A stretch of 6,669 nucleotides of DNA, taken from contig RFOO01000055.1 of assembly GCA_009926645.1 (NCBI GenBank), positions 1 to 6,669 on the forward strand. The letters run 5' to 3'. The position numbers and the translations under genes are program-made. Positions 1-6,040 of this stretch are shown piece after piece. The notes below the pieces were generated by a model. It made no database searches. It saw only the letters and a program-made list of their open reading frames with translations, and was not told the origin of the DNA. Each line of letters starts with the position of its first letter. The stretch's first letter is position 1. The stretch is from a bacterium. GTDB lineage: Bacteria; Verrucomicrobiota; Verrucomicrobiia; Opitutales; UBA953.

Positions 1-176
1 CGGGCGCGTTGTAAGTTGACCATCGGTATGGCCTGATGCTTTCGCGCCGCTCGGATGAGGGCTAAAACGAATTCTTCAGGAACTTCGGCGGCATCAATTA
101 AAACTTTCTCTCCTTTTTTCAGACTGGTGGAGAAGCCACAGAGTACCTCGGCGAGTTGTGCGTAGCGTGAATCCAT
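1..176 (-). CDS. Aminopeptidase, peptidase family M29 (N-terminal part only)
   Basis: The reverse strand from an ATG at 176 reads 58 codons and is still open at the window edge. The residues seen begin MDSRYAQLAEVL and continue with STSLKKGEKVLIDA and ALIRAARKHQAIPMVNL. This matches the start of M29 metallo-aminopeptidases (AmpS/AmpT/PepS type), where RYAxLLV, LKKGxxVLI and LVRAxxxxAGAxPxV occur at the same spacing. M29 enzymes are cytoplasmic, metal-dependent and remove N-terminal residues from peptides. The metal ligands lie in the C-terminal half, outside this window, so activity cannot be judged. An ATG at 180 is in another frame. No Shine-Dalgarno sequence lies at a usual distance. The gene diverges from the TPR gene, with 83 bases between the two starts. 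Family assignment is fairly sure; substrate is unknown. Confidence 0.75.
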   Translation of the reverse strand, partial: MDSRYAQLAEVLCGFSTSLKKGEKVLIDAAEVPEEFVLALIRAARKHQAIPMVNLQRA

Positions 177-240
177 GCATCACACTTGCCCGCCCTTGGT
201 ATCTTTCCAAGCGCGAAAGGTACGCTTGCGAGTTTCTTGA

Positions 241-257
241 GTCTACTCAAGGTAGAC
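241..257. promoter_or_regulatory. Small palindrome just before the TPR start codon
   Basis: GTCTAC (241-246) and GTAGAC (252-257) form a perfect 6-bp inverted repeat around TCAAG, ending two bases before the ATG at 260. As RNA it would fold a hairpin beside the start and would partly hide AAGG (249-252), the only Shine-Dalgarno-like string near this gene. It could equally be a protein-binding palindrome in the divergent gap. Function is inferred only. Confidence 0.3.
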
Positions 258-259
258 CT

Positions 260-637
260 ATGTCCTCCGATAATCCAACTCAGCGTGCCAAGATCCTTAC
301 CGATGAGGCAGCTTTTGATTTTGCCCTTGGGGATGAACGATCTGCTCTTTTGAAACTCGAGGAAGCGGTGAAATTGAATCCAGCGGCATTTGAGTCTTGG
401 CTGGCCAAAGCCGAGGTGCACTTTGCCTTGCGCGAACTCGACCAAGCCCTTGCCGCAGGAGAAACCGCTTTATCACTTCAGCCCAAAGATATCCATATAC
501 ACACTTCATTGTCGCGTATTTGGATGGAGCGAGGCGACAAAGCCAAAGCCGAGCATCATGGTGCCCAGGCCCGTATTCTAGGCTGGGGAGACCAACTGAA
601 ATCTCCTGAGGGTAAACAGCCGGGAGAACTCGCCTAG
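260..637 (+). CDS. Small tetratricopeptide-repeat (TPR) protein, 125 aa
   Basis: The protein is almost entirely TPR-like helix pairs. Three 34-residue units can be laid out at about residues 12-45, 46-79 and 80-113. They show the usual small residues, the A-x-x-x-x-x-A-L spacing and the closing Pro (LNP at 39-41, LQP at 73-75). There is no signal peptide or membrane segment, so it is probably a cytoplasmic scaffold that binds another protein; the partner is unknown. The ATG at 260 was chosen because the frame upstream (from 158) overlaps the opposite aminopeptidase start and encodes non-TPR sequence. A CTATG context at 258-262 resembles other starts here. The gene lies just upstream of groESL but is separated by a strong hairpin and 198 bases, so it is probably a separate unit. 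A co-chaperone role is possible but not shown. Confidence 0.75.
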   Translation: MSSDNPTQRAKILTDEAAFDFALGDERSALLKLEEAVKLNPAAFESWLAKAEVHFALRELDQALAAGETALSLQPKDIHIHTSLSRIWMERGDKAKAEHHGAQARILGWGDQLKSPEGKQPGELA

Positions 638-641
638 TTCT

Positions 642-677
642 GTGACAGCTCCACAAACCTGTGGGACAGGCTGTCAC
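642..677 (+). terminator. Long hairpin after the TPR gene, probable terminator without a U-run
   Basis: GTGACAGC (642-649) pairs perfectly with GCTGTCAC (670-677). Inside it, CCACA (651-655) pairs with TGTGG (660-664) around an AACC loop. The structure starts five bases after the TPR stop codon, the usual place for a terminator or 3'-end stabiliser. No T-run follows (next is GTCCAACGGGGGG), so it is not a classical intrinsic terminator. It may stop transcription weakly, protect the 3' end, or act as a DNA operator for groE. Confidence 0.5.
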
Positions 678-701
678 GTCCAACGGGGGGCTGTTTCGTC
701 C

Positions 702-735
702 TTATTCTTAGGGTAAACCCTAGGATAACGAATAA
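702..735. promoter_or_regulatory. Nested inverted repeat upstream of groES, candidate operator
   Basis: The palindrome TAGGGTAAACCCTA (709-722) sits inside a second inverted pair, TTATTC (702-707) and GAATAA (730-735). Together they make a broken cruciform with an extra 7 bases on its right side. It lies about 100-135 bases before the groES start. It does not resemble CIRCE (TTAGCACTC-N9-GAGTGCTAA). An operator for a groE regulator, or a remnant terminator, are both possible; no T-run follows on the + strand. Confidence 0.35.
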
Positions 736-772
736 AAACCCCGTAAACGATTGCTAAACCCCCGTAAAACCG
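736..772 (+). repeat. Pair of direct repeats AAACCCC(C)GTAAA(A)C upstream of groES
   Basis: AAACCCCGTAAACG (736-749) is repeated as AAACCCCCGTAAAACCG (756-772), with starts 20 bases apart, about two turns of the DNA helix. The string GTAAACCC inside the neighbouring palindrome (713-720) shares parts of the unit. Such phasing fits binding of two protein molecules on one DNA face, or an activator site. CCCCGTAAA is only distantly like the sigma-32 type -10 (CCCCAT), and no matching CTTGAA -35 precedes it. Confidence 0.4.
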
Positions 773-801
773 TTTTGGCATTTGTTCTGCAAGTCGCTTT
801 T

Positions 802-815
802 TGCCCTTACGGGCA
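802..815 (+). promoter_or_regulatory. Short hairpin in the groES leader
   Basis: TGCCC (802-806) pairs with GGGCA (811-815) around TTAC, 20 bases before the groES start. It would lie in the untranslated leader if transcription starts upstream. It is too short and too far from the start to call an RNA thermometer. Confidence 0.25.
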
Positions 816-835
816 CTCTTTCTACCTACATACCT

Positions 836-1141
836 ATGGCTAAAAACACTAAACAAACCGTTAAGCCCCTCGCCGATCGCGTTCTCGTAGAGCGCATCGA
901 GGAAGGCGAAGAAATCAAGGGCGGCATTATCATCCCTGATTCCGCCAAGGAAAAGCCCCAAGAGGCTAAAGTCATCGCTCTCGGCACCGGAGCGGTTGAT
1001 AAGGATGGTAAGAAAATTCCTTTCTCCGTGAAAGTCGGAGATAAGGTCCTCATCGGCAAATACGCTGGGACGGAAGTGAAATTGAACGATGAAATTTACT
1101 TACTTCTTCGCGAAGAAGAAATCCTCGCTGTTGTCGAATAA
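836..1141 (+). CDS. groES: Co-chaperonin GroES (Cpn10), 101 aa
   Basis: GroES forms a seven-subunit lid that closes the GroEL folding chamber in the cytoplasm. The protein has the family's usual length and features. The conserved N-terminal strand is KPLADRVLVERIE (residues 10-22). The mobile loop that docks on GroEL carries GGIIIPDSA (29-37). The strand AKVIALGTG follows at 44-52, and the C-terminus is LREEEILAVVE. The start at 836 gives the normal N-terminus; the frame extends 18 codons upstream to an unrelated ATG, which would add a non-family extension. No Shine-Dalgarno sequence is present: the bases before ATG are a pyrimidine-rich run ending TACCT. It is the first gene of a two-gene operon with groEL, 28 bases away. 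No CIRCE site is visible; palindromes and direct repeats upstream are the candidate control sites. Confidence 0.98.
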   Translation: MAKNTKQTVKPLADRVLVERIEEGEEIKGGIIIPDSAKEKPQEAKVIALGTGAVDKDGKKIPFSVKVGDKVLIGKYAGTEVKLNDEIYLLLREEEILAVVE

Positions 1142-1169
1142 CTAAAATTCAACCTCTCCACTTACTACT

Positions 1170-2795
1170 ATGTCAAAAAAACAAATCCTGTTTGATGAAG
1201 CCGCTCGCCGCAAAGTGCTGAACGGTGTTTCAACTCTCGCCCGTGCGGTGAAAGTTACCCTCGGTCCTAAAGGCCGTAATGTGATGATTGATAAAAAGTT
1301 TGGTGCTCCCAAGGTCACCAAAGACGGCGTCACCGTAGCGAAGGAAATCGAATTGAGCGATCCCTTTGAAAACATGGGCGCACAAATGGTTCGTGAAATC
1401 GCCTCCAAGACCGCTGATAAAGCAGGTGATGGTACGACGACCGCAACGGTTCTCGGCGAAGCGATTTATAAAGAAGGTCTACGCTTCGTGGCCGCCGGAG
1501 CTAACCCTATCTTCGTCAAGCGTGGTATCGACAAAGCGACCGAAGCCGTAGTCAAGGAACTCGCCAATATTTCAAAGAAGATCAAGACCCGCGAAGAAAT
1601 TAAACAAGTCGCCACCGTCTCAGCTAACTGGGATGCCTCCATCGGTGATATCATCGCCGAGGCGATGGATCGCGTGGGTAAAGATGGAACCATCACGGTT
1701 GAAGAAGCCAAGACCATCGAAACCACCCTCGATGTGGTTGAAGGTATGCAGTTCGATAAGGGATACCTTTCTCCTTATTTCGCTACCAATGCCGAGACAC
1801 TCGAAGCGATTATTGAAGATGCCTACATTCTGCTCTACGAGAAAAAGGTGAGCGCGATGAAGGACTTGTTACCACTCCTTCAAGAAGTGGCCAAGACAGG
1901 TAAGCCTCTCTTAATCATCTCCGAAGAAGTCGAAGGTGAAGCCCTCGCGACTCTCGTGGTCAACCGTCTCCGTGGCACCATCAACGTCTGTGCGGTTAAA
2001 GCCCCTGGATTTGGTGATCGCCGTAAAGCGATGATGGAAGATATCGCCGTTCTCACTGGCGGACGATTCATCACCGAAGATCTCGGTATTAAATTAGAAT
2101 CGGTTAAACTCGCTGACCTCGGTCGCGCCAAGCGCGTTGTGGTGGACAAGGAAAACACCACCATCGTTCAAGGTGCTGGTAAGTCGGCTGACATCCAAGG
2201 CCGCGTGAAGCTTATCCGTCGTCAAATCGAAGAAACCACTTCCGATTACGATAAGGAAAAACTCCAAGAACGCTTAGCGAAATTGGCTGGCGGTGTGGCC
2301 GTAATCCATGTCGGTGCTGCTACCGAAGCTGAGTTGAAGGAAAAGAAAGACCGTGTGGATGATGCTTTGCATGCTACACGTGCTGCGGTTGAAGAGGGTA
2401 TCGTCCCCGGTGGCGGTGTTGCCTTGCTCCGTACGGTGAAAGCCATTGATTCCGTTATCAACAGTCTCGCGGGCGATGAAAAGATTGGTGCACAAATCGT
2501 GCGCAAATCGATTGAAGAGCCTCTTCGTACTCTCTGTGCTAACGCCGGCGTCGAAGGTTCACACATCGTACAAGAAGTCTTGCTCAAACATAAGGGTGCC
2601 CATGGTTACAACGTTGCTACCGCTGAATACGAAGACCTCGTGGCAGGTGGAGTCGTTGACCCAACTAAGGTAACCCGTATGGCCATCATCAATGCCTCGT
2701 CGGTTGCAGGTCTCTTGCTTACCACGGAGTGCATCATCACCGATCTGCCTGAGGAATCAAAGCCTGCGGCTGGCGGTGATCATATGGACCACTGA
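1170..2795 (+). CDS. groEL: Chaperonin GroEL (Cpn60), 541 aa
   Basis: GroEL forms two stacked seven-subunit rings that fold proteins in an ATP-driven cycle with GroES. The sequence is full length and collinear with E. coli GroEL. ATP-site residues are in place: the LGPKGRN loop (31-37), GDGTTT (86-91, with Asp87) and Asp398 in RVDDALHATRAA. The chaperonin signature AAVEEGIVPGGG is at 405-416. The apical domain includes NVCAVKAPGFGDRR (272-285). Two features differ from many GroELs: Trp154 in SANWD, where small or polar residues are common, and a short tail ending AAGGDHMDH instead of repeated GGM. The gene follows groES by 28 bases with no Shine-Dalgarno sequence and is followed by a strong terminator. 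As some Verrucomicrobiota carry several groEL copies, this could be one of more than one, but its pairing with groES suggests the main housekeeping copy. Confidence 0.98.
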   Translation: MSKKQILFDEAARRKVLNGVSTLARAVKVTLGPKGRNVMIDKKFGAPKVTKDGVTVAKEIELSDPFENMGAQMVREIASKTADKAGDGTTTATVLGEAIYKEGLRFVAAGANPIFVKRGIDKATEAVVKELANISKKIKTREEIKQVATVSANWDASIGDIIAEAMDRVGKDGTITVEEAKTIETTLDVVEGMQFDKGYLSPYFATNAETLEAIIEDAYILLYEKKVSAMKDLLPLLQEVAKTGKPLLIISEEVEGEALATLVVNRLRGTINVCAVKAPGFGDRRKAMMEDIAVLTGGRFITEDLGIKLESVKLADLGRAKRVVVDKENTTIVQGAGKSADIQGRVKLIRRQIEETTSDYDKEKLQERLAKLAGGVAVIHVGAATEAELKEKKDRVDDALHATRAAVEEGIVPGGGVALLRTVKAIDSVINSLAGDEKIGAQIVRKSIEEPLRTLCANAGVEGSHIVQEVLLKHKGAHGYNVATAEYEDLVAGGVVDPTKVTRMAIINASSVAGLLLTTECIITDLPEESKPAAGGDHMDH

Positions 2796-2818
2796 GATTC
2801 CTCTAAAGTCTCATGAAC

Positions 2819-2847
2819 ACGGCGCCCGATGGGCGCCGTTTCTTTTT
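2819..2847 (+). terminator. Intrinsic terminator of the groES-groEL operon
   Basis: ACGGCGCCC (2819-2827) pairs perfectly over 9 bp with GGGCGCCGT (2831-2839) around a GAT loop, followed directly by TTCTTTTT (2840-2847). It begins 24 bases after the groEL stop and has all parts of a Rho-independent terminator. It also excludes the upstream ATG at 2813 as the start of the next gene. Confidence 0.92.
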
Positions 2848-2902
2848 GGTGCGAACGATATGGGATTGCCTCAGTCTTTTTTCAAATTACCCCTTTAAGT
2901 CT

Positions 2903-3400
2903 ATGGCATCCGTCAAACTACAAAAAGAAACTCCCACCTGGATGAAGTTGTCGATTACCTCCTGTATCACGGTGCTAATCTTTTTAGCACTCTATTTCGG
3001 CATCCCAGGTACGGGATTTAATGGCGTTCAGTCGGGTGTCTATTTCGACATGGAATCAGGCGTCGAAGATGCTTACTTCATGGATAACAAAATTAAGTGT
3101 ACCTCGGAAGAAGCCGAATCTGTCGTCCGTGCCGCTCTCTCTACTTTGCGCAAAGATTATCCCACTGACCGAGTATCGGTGAAAATTGAAAATTACTCAT
3201 CGGGCTACCGTTACCAAGTCCGCTTTGTTACATACTACGCCCAAAGGTTTTCTTTATTTGGCGAAGGCCCTATTTTCCAACGGGGGATTCAGGTCGGTAA
3301 TCCTCAGTTAGATGCACAGGTTAAAAAACTCGACGACGAGATCGAAAAAACGATTCGCGATTCTTTGGAGTACTATTTCCGCTCCAAAGGTGCTAAATAA
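2903..3400 (+). CDS. Membrane-anchored protein of unknown function, 165 aa
   Basis: I do not recognise this family. The N-terminus (residues 1-14) is short and has several Lys. It is followed by one hydrophobic segment at about 15-33 (KLSITSCITVLIFLALYFG), which should anchor the protein in the inner membrane with the rest outside the cytoplasm. Residues about 45-165 look like a small mixed fold. A helical part at 67-84 (TSEEAESVVRAALSTLRK) leads to alternating strands VSVKIENY and YRYQVRFVTYY (91-112). A charged helix follows at 135-160, ending in RSKGAK. Cys21 is preceded by ITS, but the hydrophobic stretch follows it, so this is not a lipoprotein signal. The ATG at 2903 was chosen because the alternative start at 2813 precedes the groEL terminator; CTATG matches other starts here. 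It appears to be a single-gene unit between two terminators. Confidence 0.75.
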   Translation: MASVKLQKETPTWMKLSITSCITVLIFLALYFGIPGTGFNGVQSGVYFDMESGVEDAYFMDNKIKCTSEEAESVVRAALSTLRKDYPTDRVSVKIENYSSGYRYQVRFVTYYAQRFSLFGEGPIFQRGIQVGNPQLDAQVKKLDDEIEKTIRDSLEYYFRSKGAK

Positions 3401-3406
3401 AACCTT

Positions 3407-3437
3407 AAGAACCCCAGTTAAACTGGGGTTCTTTGTT
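3407..3437. terminator. Bidirectional intrinsic terminator between the membrane protein gene and tRNA-His
   Basis: AGAACCCCAG (3408-3417) pairs perfectly over 10 bp with CTGGGGTTCT (3423-3432) around TTAAA, and A3407-T3433 can extend it. On the + strand it is followed by TTGTT, seven bases after the membrane-protein stop codon. Read from the other strand, it lies just past the 3' end of tRNA-His and is followed by TTAAGGTTTTATTT. One hairpin therefore plausibly ends both converging transcripts; the T-rich tails are imperfect on both sides. Confidence 0.8.
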
Positions 3438-3441
3438 AAAG

Positions 3442-3518
3442 TGGGGTGAATGAGGGGACTTGAACCCCCGACCCTCGGTACCACAAACCGATGCTCTAAC
3501 CAACTGAGCTACATCCAC
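3442..3518 (-). tRNA. tRNA-His, anticodon GTG
   Basis: The reverse strand folds into a complete cloverleaf. The acceptor stem is GTGGATG with CATTCAC (one G-T pair). The D arm contains GTAGCTCAGTTGGTTAGAGC. The anticodon stem is TCGGT/ACCGA with loop TTGTGGT, giving anticodon GTG (3482-3484 on the + strand), which reads His codons CAC and CAT. The T arm has GGGGGTTCAAGTCCCC. The discriminator base is C73 and CCA is encoded (3442-3444). The base just before G1 (position 3519) is also G, so the His-specific extra G(-1) facing C73 is templated, as expected for bacterial tRNA-His. The gene is transcribed leftward, alone, toward a shared terminator. Confidence 0.97.
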
Positions 3519-3539
3519 CATAAATCCCGATAGGGAAGG

Positions 3540-3573
3540 GTATAAATGCAGTTAAAAGCCCATCGTCTGTCAA
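3540..3573 (-). promoter_or_regulatory. Candidate promoter of tRNA-His
   Basis: On the reverse strand a perfect TTGACA (-35 box) lies at 3568-3573, about 50 bases before the tRNA. The best-looking -10 string, TTATAC (3540-3545), is 22 bases away, longer than the usual 16-18. At 17 bases the hexamer is TGCATT, a weak match. The -35 box is convincing but the exact -10 is uncertain. Confidence 0.4.
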
Positions 3574-3588
3574 TCTCTGAGCCACACG

Positions 3589-3617
3589 TTTCTCTATCCT
3601 TGCCCTCAGCCTATAAG
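3589..3617 (+). promoter_or_regulatory. Weak candidate promoter for the helicase-ribD unit
   Basis: TATAAG at 3612-3617 resembles a -10 box. The hexamer 17 bases upstream, TTTCTC (3589-3594), matches the -35 consensus poorly. It lies 56-84 bases before the helicase start in a C/T-rich gap. Apart from this and the tRNA promoter, I see nothing else in 3519-3672. Confidence 0.22.
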
Positions 3618-3672
3618 TTTCTGTCGTTTGTTCTTCCCCTTTTACCTCCTCTGACCCTTATCTACATCATCC

Positions 3673-4857
3673 ATGCCCAACTTTAGCGAAATCGGACTTC
3701 CTGAGCCAGTTTTACGCTCGCTCGCTGAAGCGGGCTACGTGAACCCCACACCAATCCAAGAAAAAGCGATTCCTGTAATTCTTTCGGGTCGCGATTTAAT
3801 CGGCGCCGCCCAGACGGGCACCGGTAAGACGGCGGCTTTCGCTCTTCCTGCCCTGGCTCGTCTCGGTCCTGCCGCAGGCAAACCTCGTTGCCTCGTTCTC
3901 GTGCCCACACGTGAACTCGCCGTACAGGTGGATGAGAATTTCCAAAAGTACGGAAAATACCTGGGCACGAAAACGGCATTGCTCTACGGAGGAGTCGGTT
4001 ACGGTAATCAAACCAAGGCACTGCAAGACGGAGTCGATGTCGTGATTGCCACTCCTGGTCGATTGCTCGATTTGCATGAGCAGAGAATTTTAGACTTACA
4101 GTCTATCCAAATCACGATTCTCGATGAAGTGGACCGTATGCTCGACATGGGTTTCATCGAAGATGTTAGCCGCATCATTCGTTTATGTCCCAAGGAAAGG
4201 CAGACGCTTTTATTCTCCGCCACGGTGGATGAAAGAATCGGTAAAATCGCCAACTGGGCTTTGCGTGACCCGATTACGGTCGATGTGCGAACAGGAAAAA
4301 CCGCCGCGGAAACGGTGGACCACGCTATTTTCCCCGTCGATGTCTTTCAGAAGTACGATCTGTTGCTCGAACTCCTGCGTCGTAGCGATTATAAATCAGT
4401 CATCGTCTTTACTCGGACCAAACGGGATGCGGATCGCATAGCAGAATGGATTGAGGGACATGGTACACCGGTTGCGACTCTGCATGCCGATCGCTCGCAA
4501 TCCGAGCGCACCCAAGCCTTACAAGGTTTTAAACAAGGCAAGTATTCTATCTTGGTTGCGACAGACATCGCCTCGCGTGGTTTAGATATTTCGGGTGTTA
4601 CGCATGTCATTAACTATAATGTCCCCGAACATCCTGAGGACTACGTTCACCGCATTGGCAGAACAGGTCGTGCGGCTACCGAAGGAGAGGCATTTACACT
4701 TTTCTCGCCCGATGAATTGCATCACCTACAACAAATCGAGCAGCTTCTGGGTCGTCCTATCGAACGAAGAAAATGCGAAGGGTTCCGTTATTTCTCCGAA
4801 CCTAACTTAACGCTCGGTGGTGCAAAAACATCAGCGCCTCGAAAAAGAAATCGATAA
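3673..4857 (+). CDS. rhlE: DEAD-box ATP-dependent RNA helicase, RhlE type, with DEVD motif II
   Basis: This is an ATP-dependent RNA-unwinding protein of the two-RecA-domain DEAD-box family, cytoplasmic and usually linked to ribosome assembly or RNA decay. Motifs appear in order: Q motif with F4 and PTPIQ (25-29); motif I AQTGTGKT (46-53); PTRELA (78-83); TPGR (127-130); motif II DEVD (151-154); SAT (182-184); IVFTRTK (244-250); ATDIASRGLD (296-305); and HRIGRTGRA (326-334). The core plus a short basic tail (APRKRNR) makes 394 aa, within the small RhlE-like range; there is no RNA-binding domain of the DbpA or CsdA kind. Val replaces Ala in DEAD, but both acidic residues needed for Mg-ATP hydrolysis remain. 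Start at 3673 lacks a Shine-Dalgarno sequence. ribD begins 4 bases after its stop, so the two are probably co-transcribed. The exact RNA substrate is unknown. Confidence 0.92.
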   Translation: MPNFSEIGLPEPVLRSLAEAGYVNPTPIQEKAIPVILSGRDLIGAAQTGTGKTAAFALPALARLGPAAGKPRCLVLVPTRELAVQVDENFQKYGKYLGTKTALLYGGVGYGNQTKALQDGVDVVIATPGRLLDLHEQRILDLQSIQITILDEVDRMLDMGFIEDVSRIIRLCPKERQTLLFSATVDERIGKIANWALRDPITVDVRTGKTAAETVDHAIFPVDVFQKYDLLLELLRRSDYKSVIVFTRTKRDADRIAEWIEGHGTPVATLHADRSQSERTQALQGFKQGKYSILVATDIASRGLDISGVTHVINYNVPEHPEDYVHRIGRTGRAATEGEAFTLFSPDELHHLQQIEQLLGRPIERRKCEGFRYFSEPNLTLGGAKTSAPRKRNR

Positions 4858-4861
4858 TTCT

Positions 4862-5953
4862 ATGGAGTGGAAACCGAGCGAAGTACCGATGCGTCGAGCT
4901 TTGGAGCTCGCCCGCAAAGCCTGGGGAGAAACTCACCCCAACCCGATGGTTGGCGCGGTAATCACCGAGGGCGATGTCATCGTTGCCGAGGGGTTTCACG
5001 CCAAAGCCGGCGAACCCCATGCCGAAGTTCAAGCTCTGAGAGCTCTCGGACGTCCGCCAAAACCTAACGCCGTTCTTTACGTTACTCTTGAGCCTTGCTC
5101 CACCCATGGGCGAACACCGCCTTGCGTGGATGCGATTGTCGCCTCAGGAATCAAAACCGTCGTCGTTGGGGCAGAAGACCCCAATCCGCTTCATGCCGGG
5201 AAGGGGTTAACGCACTTACGCAATCACGGCATCAAGGTTTTCAGCGGTGTATTGGCCGATGCTTGTACCGACTTAAACCTGATTTTTAATCACTGGATCA
5301 AAACTCAACGTCCGTTTGTTGCCGTTAAAGTTGCTTCCACTTTAGATGGTAGGTTAGTCGCGATGGAAGGAGCGGGACCTTATATCACGGGTGAGTTGGC
5401 GCGTGCCGATGTACAAAACTGGCGGAAACTTTTTCCTGCCATCGCCGTTAGTGTAGACACACTTCTTAAGGATAATCCACGACTGACCGCACGCCTGCCA
5501 GGTAATGAATCATGCCCAATCCGTTTCGTTCTCGATCGCCACTTTCGTTCGGCTGGCAAGAAGGGCCTAAACTTATTCCAAGATGTTTATCGCGATCGCA
5601 CGATTGTGGTTGGATTGAAGAGTTCAGCGAAATCCGCTGACCTTCACTGGTATGAAGCTGAAGGAATCAAAGTCTGGTGTCTTGAGGGTACTGCGGATGA
5701 ATTCCTTTTTCACTGGCTCGATACCTGCGCCGCACAGTCGATTGTCGGCGTTTATGTCGAAGCTGGTCCCCGTCTTGCTTCCGTTTTTCTAAATCATCAC
5801 TGTGCGGATTACTTCTTTGCTTACTATTCGCCGATGATTTCAGGGAATCCAAATTCTCCTGCATGGACCGAGGGAAGTCTGCCACAACTCTCCATGGGGC
5901 GAACACAGGCATTTGGTCAGGATGTACTTTTTCGGGGATTCTTGGCTCAATAA
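4862..5953 (+). CDS. ribD: Bifunctional riboflavin biosynthesis deaminase-reductase RibD, 363 aa
   Basis: RibD carries out two consecutive cytoplasmic steps of riboflavin (vitamin B2) synthesis: deamination of the diaminopyrimidine made from GTP, then NADPH-dependent reduction of its ribosyl side chain. The N-terminal deaminase domain (about 1-145) shows THPNPMVGAVI (24-34), the catalytic HAE (53-55), and the zinc-binding PCSTHGRTPPC (78-88, with Cys79 and Cys88). The reductase domain (about 150-363) shows VAVKVASTLDGR (153-164), ITGELARADVQNWR (175-188), the DNPRLT motif (204-209) and VEAGPRL (299-305). Length and order are normal, so both activities are expected. The ATG at 4862 gives the family-like start; a GTG at 4817 would add 15 residues overlapping the helicase. 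It begins 4 bases after the helicase stop. No other rib genes or FMN riboswitch are visible. Confidence 0.96.
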   Translation: MEWKPSEVPMRRALELARKAWGETHPNPMVGAVITEGDVIVAEGFHAKAGEPHAEVQALRALGRPPKPNAVLYVTLEPCSTHGRTPPCVDAIVASGIKTVVVGAEDPNPLHAGKGLTHLRNHGIKVFSGVLADACTDLNLIFNHWIKTQRPFVAVKVASTLDGRLVAMEGAGPYITGELARADVQNWRKLFPAIAVSVDTLLKDNPRLTARLPGNESCPIRFVLDRHFRSAGKKGLNLFQDVYRDRTIVVGLKSSAKSADLHWYEAEGIKVWCLEGTADEFLFHWLDTCAAQSIVGVYVEAGPRLASVFLNHHCADYFFAYYSPMISGNPNSPAWTEGSLPQLSMGRTQAFGQDVLFRGFLAQ

Positions 5954-6012
5954 AAGACCTATGTTACAGTTTTTAGGCTAGGGTGGAAGGCCCCCTTTAA
6001 CTGCCTTTTAAA

Positions 6013-6026
6013 GCCCTTATTGGCTC
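6013..6026 (+). repeat. Upstream copy of a 14-base direct repeat in the leader
   Basis: GCCCTTATTGGCTC here is repeated as GCCCTTTTTGGCTC at 6064-6077, with 13 of 14 bases identical and starts 51 bases apart. The arm between them, GGCCGAAGGGC (6043-6053), is complementary to parts of both copies (GCCCTT with AAGGGC, and GGC with GCC), so either copy can pair with it, but not both at once. Confidence 0.6.
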
Positions 6027-6040
6027 TCAATTCGACCTAC

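Noticed and set aside
158..259. Upstream extension of the TPR frame to an ATG at 158
   Set aside because: It overlaps the start of the opposite aminopeptidase gene and adds 34 residues with no TPR character; the ATG at 260 fits better.
775..803. TTGGCA (775-780) as the -35 box of a groE promoter
   Set aside because: At 16-18 bases downstream there is only a T-rich, TTTTTG-like string with no TA-containing -10.
678..835. CIRCE/HrcA operator or sigma-32 promoter for groE
   Set aside because: No TTAGCACTC-N9-GAGTGCTAA and no CTTGAA with CCCCAT spacing; GCACTC at 813-818 has no partner.
2813..2902. Start of the membrane-protein frame at 2813
   Set aside because: The extension would translate through the groEL terminator hairpin; the ATG at 2903 gives a normal N-terminus with a membrane anchor.
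2957..2965. Lipoprotein signal at Cys21 (ITSC) of the membrane protein
   Set aside because: The hydrophobic stretch follows the Cys instead of preceding it, so the lipobox layout is wrong.
3442..3672. Integrated element or attachment site at tRNA-His
   Set aside because: No integrase, no repeated tRNA 3' end and only housekeeping genes on either side.
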